DNA of 64,000 bases, taken from Bacillota bacterium. Its GTDB lineage: Bacteria > Bacillota > Clostridia > Peptostreptococcales > Anaerovoracaceae. Position numbers and translations under genes: made by a program. The DNA lies in contig JAFRYI010000003.1 of assembly GCA_017437745.1 (NCBI GenBank), positions 90,634-154,633 on the forward strand. Reading direction: 5' to 3'. The stretch's first letter is position 1. Each line of letters opens with the position of its first letter. The notes beneath the pieces are model-generated. The model searched no databases. It was given only the letters and a program-made list of their open reading frames with translations, and was not told the DNA's origin. This document shows, piece after piece, positions 1-8,668 of the stretch.

Positions 1-1
1 G

Positions 2-112
2 GTGGCCAGGATAGCCGCGCTCAGGGGGAAATACGATCTTCACATGAAGGTGGAACGCTTCGACAGCAGCGGGAACGGAATACCGGAAAAGGACCGGGAA
101 TTCATAAGATAA
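2..112 (+). CDS. 3' end of an unidentified gene (partial)
   Basis: An open frame enters from the left edge and ends at TAA 110-112, giving 36 residues that finish in ...KDREFIR. The frame is favoured over the alternative because its stop lies 34 bases before the next gene and its composition (charged, GC-rich third positions) matches the neighbours. Too little is visible to name a family. It is probably the gene upstream of the nitroreductase on the same strand. Confidence 0.5.
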   Translation: MARIAALRGKYDLHMKVERFDSSGNGIPEKDREFIR

Positions 113-146
113 GCAGCATCGGTTAAAAACAGAAAGGACCGGCAAG

Positions 147-959
147 ATGAAGATACTGGATGTAATGCGCAGCAGGCGAAGCGTGCGCACTTTCGACGGA
201 AACGCTCTTCGTCCGGAGGACGCTCAGAAGATCATGGATTTTGCTGAAAAGGCTGAAACACCCTACGGCATCCCGATCGTCTGGAAACTTCTGGACGCAA
301 AGAAGGACGGGCTTTCAAGTCCTGTGATCGTAGGCACGGATGCATACATAGCGGGAAAGATGCGTAAGATCCCCCATGCGGAGGAAGCCTTCGGCTACAT
401 GTTCGAAAAGATAGTCCTGTTCGCGGAATCCCTGGGCATAGGCACTACCTGGATCGCCGGGACAATGGACCGCGCTGCGTTCGAAAAAGCCATGGATCTT
501 GCGGAAGACGAGGTGATGCCCTGCGTAAGCCCGCTCGGATATCCCGCAAAGAAGATGTCCCTGCGCGAATCCATGATGCGCAAAGGCATAAAGGCGGACA
601 CCCGCATGAAGTCCGGAGAGCTGTTCTTCGAAGGTTCGTTCGGCAAGCCTCTTACGGAAGAGAATGCCGGAAAGCTTGCGGAAGCGCTGGAAGGCGTAAG
701 GCTCGCTCCGTCGGCTGTCAACAAGCAGCCCTGGCGCGTGGTCGTATGCGGCGATAAGGCCCACTTCTACGAAAAGCGCAGCAAAGGCTACGTTACCCCG
801 GACGGCTGGGACGTTCAGAAGATAGACATGGGCATCGCGCTCTGCCACTTCGATCTTGCGGCACAGGAGAGCGGCCTGAACGTTTCGCTTCAGATCTGCG
901 ACCCGGGCATACCGTGCCCCGAGGATATCGTGTATACTGCAACGTTCGTAATTAAATAG
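147..959 (+). CDS. Nitroreductase family protein
   Basis: This 270-residue protein resembles the FMN-dependent nitroreductase fold of the TM1586 type, which carries two half-domains in one chain. The N-terminus has the family's SRRSVRTF phosphate/FMN-binding stretch (residues 9-16), the middle has a hydrophobic GIGTTWI segment, and the second half repeats an APSAVNKQPWR motif that usually packs against the flavin. Such enzymes reduce nitro or quinone-like substrates with NAD(P)H in the cytoplasm; the physiological substrate is unknown. The ATG at 147 follows an AAAGGA ribosome binding site. It stands alone: the next gene has its own promoter at 1025-1053. Confidence 0.85.
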   Translation: MKILDVMRSRRSVRTFDGNALRPEDAQKIMDFAEKAETPYGIPIVWKLLDAKKDGLSSPVIVGTDAYIAGKMRKIPHAEEAFGYMFEKIVLFAESLGIGTTWIAGTMDRAAFEKAMDLAEDEVMPCVSPLGYPAKKMSLRESMMRKGIKADTRMKSGELFFEGSFGKPLTEENAGKLAEALEGVRLAPSAVNKQPWRVVVCGDKAHFYEKRSKGYVTPDGWDVQKIDMGIALCHFDLAAQESGLNVSLQICDPGIPCPEDIVYTATFVIK

Positions 960-1024
960 AAGTACAGATAGATCAATGATACTCAAAACACTTCAAGGCG
1001 GTGTCCGGACACGGAGCTGCCTTG

Positions 1025-1053
1025 TTGACGCGCAAGGGCTATTTTCATATAAT
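1025..1053 (+). promoter_or_regulatory. Promoter of the first MoxR cluster
   Basis: A TTGACG -35 box (1025-1030) and a perfect TATAAT -10 box (1048-1053) are separated by exactly 17 bases. Transcription would start near 1060, about 60 bases before the MoxR start. Confidence 0.7.
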
Positions 1054-1118
1054 AAATAAAATGCAGAACCGCATCGGACGCAATGCTGCGGAGGACAGCG
1101 GATCAAGGGAGAATCGAC

Positions 1119-2060
1119 ATGGATACAAAAGCATTCGTTAAATTCAAGGAAGACATAATAAAGAACTGCGGACGCATCATAGTCGGCAAGGACGACGTGA
1201 TAGAGCAGCTTGCAGTATGCCTGATAGCCTCCGGCCACGTGCTTCTGGAGGACGTTCCCGGAACAGGCAAGACTATGCTGCTGCGCGCCTTTTCCCGCAG
1301 CATAGGCGGTGAGTTCCGCCGCATCCAGTTTACTCCGGATCTTCTGCCTTCGGACCTTACAGGCATCAACTTCTTCAACCAGAAGAACGGCGAGTTCGAG
1401 TTCCGTCCGGGTCCGCTCTTTGCGCAGATAATACTTGCGGACGAGATCAACCGCGCCACCCCGCGCAGCCAGTCCGCCCTGCTGGAGGTAATGGAAGAAA
1501 AGCAGATCTCCGTGGACGGCACCAGCTACAAAATGAAAGAGCCGTACATGGTAATGGCTACCCAGAACCCCATAGAATCCTACGGTACGTTCCCGCTGCC
1601 CGAGGCGCAGCTGGACCGTTTCTTCATGCGTCTTAAGCTTGGCTACATGACACGCGAGCAGGAGATCTCCGTTCTGCGCCGTCCGGACACCAAGCAGCTG
1701 CTGGAGGACATAGAATCTGTAATCAGCGCGGAGGAGATAGCGGCTCTTCGCGCAAGCTTCTCCGATGTCCGTGTAAGCGACGACATAGCCGGATACATTA
1801 TGGACATAGTCGAGCGCACCCGCACGGACGAGAAGATCGCCAACGGCGTATCTACGCGCGGATCGCTTGCGCTCTACCGTGCCAGCCAGATCTACGCAGC
1901 CATGCAGGGCCGCGACTACGTGATCCCCGAAGACATCAAGAAGGAAGCTCTCTGCGTGCTTCCGCACCGCATAATGCTTATAAGCAGCAGGCACCACGAC
2001 AACACCCGCGCCATGGAAGACCTTATAGAAAGCATAGAGGTACCGCTGGAAAAGATATGA
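1119..2060 (+). CDS. MoxR family AAA+ ATPase (cluster 1)
   Basis: A 313-residue AAA+ ATPase of the MoxR type. Walker A is GTGKT (residues 48-52) in a VPGTGKT context, Walker B is in LADEINRATP, and the sensor region follows MATQNPIESYGTFPLPEAQ. MoxR proteins act as chaperone-like ATPases, typically with a DUF58 partner encoded next door, and help assemble or activate membrane or metal-centre proteins. The start at 1119 is preferred over an in-frame ATG at 1083 because AAGGGAGA sits 7 bases before it. The stop overlaps the start of the DUF58 gene by four bases (ATGA), implying translational coupling. A paralogue lies at 8669-9637. Confidence 0.9.
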   Translation: MDTKAFVKFKEDIIKNCGRIIVGKDDVIEQLAVCLIASGHVLLEDVPGTGKTMLLRAFSRSIGGEFRRIQFTPDLLPSDLTGINFFNQKNGEFEFRPGPLFAQIILADEINRATPRSQSALLEVMEEKQISVDGTSYKMKEPYMVMATQNPIESYGTFPLPEAQLDRFFMRLKLGYMTREQEISVLRRPDTKQLLEDIESVISAEEIAALRASFSDVRVSDDIAGYIMDIVERTRTDEKIANGVSTRGSLALYRASQIYAAMQGRDYVIPEDIKKEALCVLPHRIMLISSRHHDNTRAMEDLIESIEVPLEKI

Positions 2061-3112
2061 TCACAATAATCATATTACTTCTTATGGTTATATTGATCGT
2101 AATAGAGGTCGTAAGTCTGTGGGGCAACAGACGCCCTCTGCAGGTGGATTTCGACGTGGACACCACGCTCGTAGAACCGCAGGAGACCGCGACTCTGTAT
2201 TACACTGTCACGAACCCCCACAGGATCCCGCTTCTGTTCGTGGGTCTTTCGCTGTACCTGGAACCCGACGCTTCCGTACGGGAAGATAAGGAATTCATAA
2301 GGGTCCACGTAACCCGCCACGAGACCGGCACTAACGTAAAGCACAGCTTTTTCCTGCCTGCCCGCAGCAGGTTCAGCGGGAAGCTGCACATTTCTCTCAG
2401 CAGGCGCGGCATCCACGATCTGGGTAAGTATTTCCTGGAGACCGGAGACTTCCTGGGTCTGTCCCCGATAATCTACAACGGACAGATCACCAAAAAGATA
2501 ATATGCACTTCAGAAAAGTGTCCGGAGGAGGATCTGGATTTCCCGGGAGGGGAGATAGGCGACATTTCCGTAAGGCGTTTCATAATAGACGACCCCACCA
2601 TGCTGCTCGGCTACAGGGACTATACAGGGCGCGAGCCAATGAAGCAGATCTCCTGGAACCAGACTGCAAAGGTTGGCAGGCTGATGGTGCGTCAGAACGA
2701 CTTCACCACGGACCGCATCGCCATGATCCTTGTAAACATGGTCAGCACCATGCGTCCGCAGATGGAAGAGTGCCTTAAGATCGTGCGCACTGTATGCGAG
2801 CAGCTGGAGGACGCAAAGATCCCGTACGCCATGATGTCCAACGGAGACTTGTTCTCCATCCGCGAGGGGATAGGCAGGGAGCACCTGTTCTTCATCCTCC
2901 GCAGGATCGGAATAGCCAGGCCCGCCGGATTCATGTCGTTCGAGAGCATCGTGGAAAGCTGTGTGGACCGCAGGCGCAGCAACTGCTGCTATATAGTAAT
3001 TACTCCTTCAGTAAGTCCGGAGACGGCTTCAGTAATAGATTACCTCGGCAGCCATGCCGAGACACGTCCGGTGGTAATGGTGCCGGACGGGAACGGAGCA
3101 AGCATCCTGTGA
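2057..3112 (+). CDS. DUF58 domain protein (cluster 1)
   Basis: A 351-residue protein with an N-terminal hydrophobic segment (about residues 2-19), a beta-rich extracytoplasmic-looking region, and the DUF58 core including the GYRDYTGREPMKQISWNQTAK stretch, where family members show the conserved R-Y-x-x-G-x-x-x-K-x-I-x-W pattern. DUF58 proteins are von Willebrand A-like partners of MoxR ATPases. It is coupled at both ends: ATGA with the moxR stop and GTGA with the next gene. The function of the complex here is unknown; the Ig-repeat surface protein downstream is one possible client, but that is inference. Confidence 0.88.
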   Translation: MITIIILLLMVILIVIEVVSLWGNRRPLQVDFDVDTTLVEPQETATLYYTVTNPHRIPLLFVGLSLYLEPDASVREDKEFIRVHVTRHETGTNVKHSFFLPARSRFSGKLHISLSRRGIHDLGKYFLETGDFLGLSPIIYNGQITKKIICTSEKCPEEDLDFPGGEIGDISVRRFIIDDPTMLLGYRDYTGREPMKQISWNQTAKVGRLMVRQNDFTTDRIAMILVNMVSTMRPQMEECLKIVRTVCEQLEDAKIPYAMMSNGDLFSIREGIGREHLFFILRRIGIARPAGFMSFESIVESCVDRRRSNCCYIVITPSVSPETASVIDYLGSHAETRPVVMVPDGNGASIL

Positions 3113-4437
3113 AGATCGCAGAAAAAAACATAAGCATATCCGGTCTTTATGCTCCTGTACGCGTTTGCGCGGACATGTCTTTCTATTTCTATGCCCTTGC
3201 GCTTTTGTCTCTTACTGTGGCGTACTACGCGTCCAGCGGCGGCAAGGTCTACGGCGTAATAACGAACATTACGTCACCGTGGGCGCTGCAGATAGGCGTG
3301 CTTCTGGTATCCAGCTTTGCTTTGGGATTCCTGACAGTGCACATTAAAAGCGCTCCGCTTCGTTTCGTGATTTCGCTTCTTCCCGGTCTCAGTTTCCTCA
3401 TGAACCCGTTCCGGCCGGTATTTCTGGTCCACGCGGCAGCCTGGGCGTACTATGTTATTTACATGACCATAGGAAACTTCGAGGAATACCTGGACGTATA
3501 CAGACGCCGCATTAAGCTGATGCTTATTATGGCGCTCGTCCTTACAGGTCTCCTCATAATATTCCGCTTCAGCAACGATGCCTGGTACGGCAGCAAGCTT
3601 CTGGGAGGAGAAGAGTACGGATTATTCTTCTTTGTTCTTGCCGTTGCTTCGCTGCGCGGAATGAGGCTTGGTTTCGGGGCCACCGGCAGGCTTAGGGCAA
3701 TGGACACCGCCTTCGTAGTGGCTCTGCCGGTACTGCTTACAGCTGCGGTACTTCTTTTCAGCGGAGCGGTCCCGGTCATAACTTATCTTTTCAAGCAGCT
3801 TACCCGTGTTCTGGCCTATCTGTACAGCCTGCTGTTCCCGCAGAAGGAAACGCCGGACATTTCCCGGCTCCCGGATGAAGAGGGAGGACTTCCCGCGGAT
3901 AATCCGATAATCGATCCGAATGCTGCGGAGGAGAACATCGATACTGAGCCCATGGACGGGGAGGACCCGCATGTGAGCGTCTCCAGCAATACTTTGTTCT
4001 GGATACTGATAGTGGTCCTGATCGTTTTCCTGGTGATCATAGCCGTAAGGCTGCTGCGCAGCAAGCGCTCCGATCCTGTAAAGTCCGGACGAGCTCACGA
4101 GCGTATAGAAAGGATACCTTTCGAAGGGCTCAGGCACCGCAGATCTCAGGAAACTGCTCTTTCCGCAAACGTTAAGCAGATCCGCAAGATCTACCGAGTT
4201 TATCTGGAGCAAGTCTTTTCAGGGCATGCAAGGCTCAGTCCTTCCGATACGTCTCAGGACGTGCTGGATATTTCAGAGGATTTCTCGGGATTACCGGAGA
4301 ACAAGAAGCTCAGAGACATATACATCGCCGCGCGTTACGGCGATCCGGATGCCGTAACGTCCGAACAGGCAGGCGAGGCAAGACGGTGCCTCAACACGCT
4401 TCTGTCGGCCAGGAGCGGTGCGGCACAGCATCAGTGA
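3109..4437 (+). CDS. Multi-pass membrane protein with DUF4129-like tail (cluster 1)
   Basis: I place the start at GTG 3109, which overlaps the DUF58 stop as GTGA, giving 442 residues; a longer in-frame reading would run through the DUF58 gene. There are roughly seven to eight hydrophobic helices in the first half, an acidic linker (about residues 245-290), one more helix (about 295-320), and a soluble C-terminal part with RKIYRVYLEQV and RDIYIAARYG, resembling the DUF4129 tail that closes MoxR/DUF58/transglutaminase operons. No transglutaminase Cys-His-Asp core is visible. It likely forms a membrane complex with the two upstream proteins. Confidence 0.7.
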   Translation: MKIAEKNISISGLYAPVRVCADMSFYFYALALLSLTVAYYASSGGKVYGVITNITSPWALQIGVLLVSSFALGFLTVHIKSAPLRFVISLLPGLSFLMNPFRPVFLVHAAAWAYYVIYMTIGNFEEYLDVYRRRIKLMLIMALVLTGLLIIFRFSNDAWYGSKLLGGEEYGLFFFVLAVASLRGMRLGFGATGRLRAMDTAFVVALPVLLTAAVLLFSGAVPVITYLFKQLTRVLAYLYSLLFPQKETPDISRLPDEEGGLPADNPIIDPNAAEENIDTEPMDGEDPHVSVSSNTLFWILIVVLIVFLVIIAVRLLRSKRSDPVKSGRAHERIERIPFEGLRHRRSQETALSANVKQIRKIYRVYLEQVFSGHARLSPSDTSQDVLDISEDFSGLPENKKLRDIYIAARYGDPDAVTSEQAGEARRCLNTLLSARSGAAQHQ

Positions 4438-4442
4438 ACACA

Positions 4443-4478
4443 AGAGACAGCGGAACGAACGCTGTCTCTTTATATTTT
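4443..4478 (+). terminator. Rho-independent terminator of MoxR cluster 1
   Basis: A 10-bp perfect stem (arms 4443-4452 and 4460-4469, 7-base loop) followed by a T/A-rich tail lies just after the last gene of the cluster. Confidence 0.8.
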
Positions 4479-4497
4479 GCGGTCCGGAATGTGATGA

Positions 4498-4527
4498 TTG
4501 TTTTTCGCCGAAGGTGTTTTGTATAAT
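4498..4527 (+). promoter_or_regulatory. Promoter of the Ig-repeat surface protein
   Basis: TTGTTT (4498-4503) and TATAAT (4522-4527) are 18 bases apart, about 40 bases before the start codon. Confidence 0.5.
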
Positions 4528-4569
4528 ATACTTGTTAAGGTATAGATCCGTATGAAAGGAGACAGCGTC

Positions 4570-5586
4570 ATGAAAAAGATCTCTGCATTGTTTCTTGTTC
4601 TGATCTTAGTTGCCGGATGTCTTTGCCCGGCATTTGCGGCCGGCGGTCCGCAGAAACCGGAGATCACCGGTAACGGACCCTACTGCTACCTGAATGTCGG
4701 AGACGAAGTTCATCTTTGGGTGGATGCTGAATCCAAGGACGGCGGAACTCTGACGTACCAATGGTACAGCACCACGGTAGACGATATCACTACCATCCGC
4801 GCAATAGACAGCGCCACAAGCAAAGAGTACAGTTATAAGGCGACCAAAGGCGGGATAACATATTTTTGCTGCGGTGTCTGGAACAACATAAACGGAGCGC
4901 AGTCGGAACCCGTGTACTCCAGACTGATCATGGTCTGGATCTCGCCCCTGACCCCTGTCATCGACAGCACCGGGCCGGACGTCCACATGAAGGTGGGCAG
5001 CGAGACCGGAGTATGGTGCCACGCGACTGTCGGGGAGCAGGGAACTCTGACATATCAGTGGTACAAGACCAACGTCAACGATATCACCACAATAAAGGCT
5101 ATAACAGGCGCTAACAGCAGCGATCTGGATCTTAAACAGGACTACGCGGAAGTTGCGTATTACTGCTGCGGTGTCTGGAACAACATCAACAGCAGGCAGT
5201 CGGATCCGGTATACAGCAGACTCATCAGGGTGGAGTTCTTCGACCCGGAACCTGCGATGCCCGTAATTACCGCTACGGTTCCCGACTGCCATCTGGAGAC
5301 CGGGAAAGAGGTTCCGCTTTGGGTCGATGCCGAGACCACTGACGGCGGAACGCTTACATATCAGTGGTACAGCACCACGGCGAACGATATATCTACGATC
5401 AAGGCGATCATCGGTGCCGAAGGTAAAGAATACAAATTCAATGATAATAATACGGGTGTAACGTATTATTGCTGCGGAGTTTGGAACAACAGAGACGGTC
5501 GGCAGTCGGCTCCTGCGTACAGCAGGCTGATCAAAGTCGAGATCTTTTCCAACGAGCCGGAGCCTCCGGAAGTCGAGACCGTCTAG
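4570..5586 (+). CDS. Secreted Ig-like repeat protein, 5' part of an interrupted gene
   Basis: 338 residues from ATG 4570, which follows an AAAGGAGA ribosome binding site; the slightly earlier ATG 4552 lacks one. A signal peptide is clear (MKKISALFLVLILVAG, then CPAFA-A); an LVAGC lipobox is also possible. Three Ig-like repeats of about 100 residues follow (about 27-125, 126-224, 225-330), each with a TYQWY strand and a YCCGVWNN strand typical of immunoglobulin-type beta sandwiches. The frame stops at TAG 5584-5586, but the same frame stays open and conserved in character to 6033, where a further Ig-like domain, a proline-rich spacer and a membrane anchor are encoded. As written, this product would be secreted without its anchor. 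Confidence 0.8.
   Translation: MKKISALFLVLILVAGCLCPAFAAGGPQKPEITGNGPYCYLNVGDEVHLWVDAESKDGGTLTYQWYSTTVDDITTIRAIDSATSKEYSYKATKGGITYFCCGVWNNINGAQSEPVYSRLIMVWISPLTPVIDSTGPDVHMKVGSETGVWCHATVGEQGTLTYQWYKTNVNDITTIKAITGANSSDLDLKQDYAEVAYYCCGVWNNINSRQSDPVYSRLIRVEFFDPEPAMPVITATVPDCHLETGKEVPLWVDAETTDGGTLTYQWYSTTANDISTIKAIIGAEGKEYKFNDNNTGVTYYCCGVWNNRDGRQSAPAYSRLIKVEIFSNEPEPPEVETV
4648..5560 (+). repeat. Three tandem ~300-bp Ig-domain repeats
   Basis: Protein-level tandem repeats of about 100 residues. The strands TYQWY, the linker with xDITTIxAI, the YCCGVWNN strand and the closing YSRLI are kept in all three copies, while the loops differ. At DNA level the copies have diverged, so they are old duplications rather than recent ones. 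Confidence 0.85.
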
Positions 5587-5598
5587 GCCATCGAGATA

Positions 5599-6033
5599 AT
5601 GGAAATGCCGAACAAGCTGGAGTATAAGGACGGAGAGGCGCTTGATCTTAAGGGCCTGAAGGTGAGGGTGCTTACCAACCTCGGATTCTTCGATCTGAAC
5701 GACGGAGAGAAGATTACAGCTACACAGCCGGACTATAACAATCCCGGAACTCAGATCATCATATTATCCTACGAGGGAGTTTCAGATACTTTTGAGATAA
5801 CCGTAAAGGCAAAGGAGGCGCCGCATCCGGATCCGACTCCGGATCCAAACCAGAACGCGACTCCTGATCCGAATCAGAATATGACTCCGGATCCAAACCA
5901 GAATACCGATCCTGTCGATCCCAATAAAGGAGGGGAGAATAAGTCCGCTTCATATCTGCCTTACGTCTGCGCGGCTGCAGGTTTGGTGATAGGCGGAGCT
6001 GCGGTGTACTTCATAACCCGCAAAATGAAATAA
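5599..6033 (+). pseudogene. 3' part of the interrupted surface-protein gene (domain, spacer, membrane anchor)
   Basis: The frame is the same as that of the upstream Ig-repeat gene and is separated from it only by TAG 5584-5586. The 144 codons from ATG 5599 encode a bacterial Ig-like domain that normally begins four residues earlier (AIEIMEMPNKLEYKDG; the first codons lie before the ATG), a PDPNQN-repeat spacer, and a C-terminal helix (YLPYVCAAAGLVIGG...) ending in a basic RKMK tail, as in cell-surface anchors. The ATG at 5599 has no good ribosome binding site and no signal peptide, so independent expression is unlikely. A single C-to-T change (CAG to TAG) would explain the break. Read-through or a sequencing error are alternatives. 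Confidence 0.65.
5836..5904 (+). repeat. Tandem PDPNQN spacer repeat
   Basis: Three consecutive 7-8 residue units of TPDPNQN type encode a stiff, proline-rich spacer before the membrane helix. Synonymous codon differences between units show it is under protein-level, not DNA-level, constraint. Confidence 0.85.
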
Positions 6034-6055
6034 GCAGCAGCCTTAATAAAATACA

Positions 6056-6083
6056 GAAGAGAGGCATCAGCCTCTCTTTTTGT
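6056..6083 (+). terminator. Terminator after the surface-protein gene
   Basis: An 8-bp stem (arms 6058-6065 and 6070-6077) with a 4-base loop is followed by TTTTTGTG. It sits between convergent genes and could also serve the minus-strand peptidase gene in part. Confidence 0.8.
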
Positions 6084-6093
6084 GTGTCGGTCT

Positions 6094-6705
6094 TTATTCT
6101 TTCGGCTTAAGGTAGGTGACCGAGATGCCCAGGATCCCTTTGTATTCCAGCCACCGGTCCTCCATGGAGTAGCCGTCCCGTATCCTGAAGAACAGGACTT
6201 TTCTGCCGCGTTCTCCCACGGACCATTCCTCGAATCCGTAAGCCGTAACGGTGTGGTCCCTGTACTGTCCGGATATCCCTATGTTCAGCAGTACGGGCCT
6301 GCCGGCAAGTATCTCTCTGACGGCGCGGCTCTTTACGAACAGGCCGCTCCGCGCTCCGAAAGGCACGGAGGAAGCCTTAAGGCACTTCCTTATGAAGGGC
6401 GCTTCCTGTCCGAGCCTAGTGTAGAAGTCCACTGCGCTGCCCCTTAGGCGGGAGTATCCGTTTAGCGCAATGCTTTTGCAGATGTTCAGAGCTTCGCCGA
6501 AGGTCATCGCGCCGCCGGAAGCGAAAGCCGCCAGGCATGCCGCGCCGTTCACTCCGCAGCCGTTCTGGTCGTTTATGACGTACGCGGGAACTATGCTGCC
6601 GTCTACGCAGACGGAGCGCAGCTTTTCTGCCTTCTGTCCGGGTCTGGACGACGCGAGATATCCGGCCGGATCGCTTATGATCAAAGGGTGGTTCCTACTG
6701 TTCAT
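6094..6705 (-). CDS. C39-like papain-fold cysteine peptidase
   Basis: A 203-residue protein with a papain-like triad readable by eye: Cys50 in NGCGVNG, His151 in YRDHTVTAYG, and an Asp/Asn-position residue at Asp177 in RIRDGYS. This layout fits the peptidase C39-like family rather than NlpC/P60. There is no signal peptide. Its start overlaps the end of the MFS transporter gene by 11 bases, making it the third gene of a three-gene operon (membrane protein, MFS, peptidase). A role in processing a peptide handled by the transporter is plausible but inferred only from the coupling. Confidence 0.65.
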   Translation of the reverse strand: MNSRNHPLIISDPAGYLASSRPGQKAEKLRSVCVDGSIVPAYVINDQNGCGVNGAACLAAFASGGAMTFGEALNICKSIALNGYSRLRGSAVDFYTRLGQEAPFIRKCLKASSVPFGARSGLFVKSRAVREILAGRPVLLNIGISGQYRDHTVTAYGFEEWSVGERGRKVLFFRIRDGYSMEDRWLEYKGILGISVTYLKPKE

Positions 6706-7960
6706 TCTGTTCGCTCTGTCCGCTCGTGTAGAGCTTCGGGTAGGCCTTGCGGTCCAGGCGTATCAGGATCACGGTAAGCGCCATCGCGGCGAGCACCATG
6801 CCTATCACAAGGATCCACGCCGCGGTGGAACCGTAGTTGTCGTACAGCGCTCCCACAGACAGCTGGCTGGCGCTCTGGAGCACGAAATTGAGCAGAGAGT
6901 TGAAGCCGTTGATTCGTCCGCGGTGGCTCGCCGGCATGCGGGTGGAGGTATAAGGACCTTCGGAAATGGTCGTGAATATCTCGCCCCAGGTGAACAGCAG
7001 CATCGCAATGTAATAGAACGCGATGCGCCCCAGGAACGTAAGGAACGTAACGTATCCGATAAGCACCAGACCCTGTCCTATCAGGATCTTTCTGGTGTTG
7101 ATGATCTTTTTGAATATCCTGGTTATGATGGGCGTAAAGATGACGACGACTATGCAGTTGAGGCTGGATACGGTGCCGTACAGCGCCGCTCCGGTGTCCC
7201 CGTGCACGCGTCCCATGTCCAGAGGCATCAGGTATCCGTACTGGTGGTAGGCCGCGTAGTACAGCGCTATGGTCACGCAGAACAGCACCACTACCTTGTT
7301 CTCCTTCAGCACCGTTATTATGCTGACGTCGCTCCTGGACTGCTGGTAGACGGATCCTTCCGAGTTATCCTTTTCCGGGGTGATGTCCTTTATCTTAAAC
7401 GCTATCAGAAGGGTGGACATGCCAATGGCAACGCCGCTTATGATGAACGACAGCCACAGGTAGTTCTTGAACAGCAATCCTGCTATGGTCGGCGAGAGCA
7501 CGAGACCCAGGTTGCCGCCCAGGTACATCAGGGAATAAGCTTTTTCGCGGTCCGCCGTGGTGGAAAGATCGGCTAGCAGGGCGTTGTAGGAAGGTCCTTC
7601 CAGATTCTGGCCTATGCCTGCTATGAAGAACAGTCCTATCGTATAGACCGACAGCGGAATGAGGCCGCAGACGACGAAGCAGACGACTGAAACTATGTCG
7701 AAAGTGACGATTATCTTCTTCTTGTTGTATTTGTCGGCGAGCTTGCCGCCGTACAGGTTTGCCGGGACCATTACGATGCCCGCCAGCACCATTACAAAAG
7801 CAATGGTACTCGCGTCCATTCCCAGCTTCTGACTCATTATCAGGGTCAGCATGGGCCATATCATGGCCCCCAGATTCGTAACTATGCGCCCGAAAAAGAG
7901 CACATATATCTCTTTGCGCAGTCCCTTGTACTGCGAAAGAAGGTCCATCTTATCCGACAT
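6695..7960 (-). CDS. Major facilitator superfamily transporter
   Basis: A 421-residue protein with about twelve hydrophobic helices and the MFS loop-2 signature as GGKLADKYNKKK (after helix 2). It ends in a hydrophilic tail. It overlaps both neighbours by exactly 11 bases, so the three genes are likely translated together. Substrate specificity cannot be read from sequence; drug/proton antiporters of the DHA1 type are the closest in appearance. Confidence 0.88.
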   Translation of the reverse strand: MSDKMDLLSQYKGLRKEIYVLFFGRIVTNLGAMIWPMLTLIMSQKLGMDASTIAFVMVLAGIVMVPANLYGGKLADKYNKKKIIVTFDIVSVVCFVVCGLIPLSVYTIGLFFIAGIGQNLEGPSYNALLADLSTTADREKAYSLMYLGGNLGLVLSPTIAGLLFKNYLWLSFIISGVAIGMSTLLIAFKIKDITPEKDNSEGSVYQQSRSDVSIITVLKENKVVVLFCVTIALYYAAYHQYGYLMPLDMGRVHGDTGAALYGTVSSLNCIVVVIFTPIITRIFKKIINTRKILIGQGLVLIGYVTFLTFLGRIAFYYIAMLLFTWGEIFTTISEGPYTSTRMPASHRGRINGFNSLLNFVLQSASQLSVGALYDNYGSTAAWILVIGMVLAAMALTVILIRLDRKAYPKLYTSGQSEQNEQ

Positions 7961-8498
7961 TTCTCCACTTAAGATCCTCGTAAGCCTTGGACGTAGCGTT
8001 AAGGCGTACGAGCAGCATGATGGTCGCTACCAGGACTACGATCATCGCGATCAGCGACACCGGCGGTATCAGCATCAGTACGAAGGCCGCGATCTCCGCC
8101 ACTACCATGACTTTGAAGACAGACCTGAGCCCGGCGACGCCGAGATCCGCGCCGTAACTGTCCTCCATGTCCGCTATGCCTTCTATAACGCAGTAAAGCA
8201 TGTACAGACCGACGACGAAGCTTATCAGCGACAGGATCAGCATTATTACCGTTCCGGCCGTGCTGGTGGTCCCGATCCCGAAGATGTCCAGCACCCAGCA
8301 GATACCGGTGTAGACCGCCATCGCGGACGCGAAAGGCTTCAGCCTGGGGAATTCCGTACTTTCGCTTTCAAGTTCGCGCAGCGCGGCAATGAGGATGATG
8401 TATCCCACGAAAGTCGGCGTTATTCCCAGCTTGCAGGCTCCGATGTTGATGTATATGTTTATGAAAATGAATAGATACGCGAAAAACAGTTTTCTCAT
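7950..8498 (-). CDS. Small integral membrane protein, unknown function
   Basis: 182 residues with about five hydrophobic helices and a short basic C-terminus. Family not recognised. The ATG at 8498 follows a GGAGAC-type ribosome binding site (GGAGACGGAA on the minus strand). It is the first gene of the operon with the MFS transporter and the cysteine peptidase. Confidence 0.6.
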   Translation of the reverse strand: MRKLFFAYLFIFINIYINIGACKLGITPTFVGYIILIAALRELESESTEFPRLKPFASAMAVYTGICWVLDIFGIGTTSTAGTVIMLILSLISFVVGLYMLYCVIEGIADMEDSYGADLGVAGLRSVFKVMVVAEIAAFVLMLIPPVSLIAMIVVLVATIMLLVRLNATSKAYEDLKWRNVG

Positions 8499-8668
8499 TT
8501 CCGTCTCCTTTTTTCTGCATATTCCTGATTTGAGGAATTATAACACATAAGCGCGGCCTGTGCCAACATATCGATGTTTGGCTTTTAATGACCGGCCTGA
8601 ACATATATAATATTATATTGAGATAATATGTATCTGTAACGCGCGGAGAGGACGACCGGAGGATCACA

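Noticed and set aside
5836..5904. Short direct repeats that could suggest a CRISPR array
   Set aside because: The units are 21-24 bases without spacers and encode PDPNQN protein repeats with synonymous changes.
4570..6033. General recoding of TAG as a sense codon
   Set aside because: Several other genes in the window end in TAG at sensible positions, so TAG is an ordinary stop here. Local read-through of the surface gene is not excluded.
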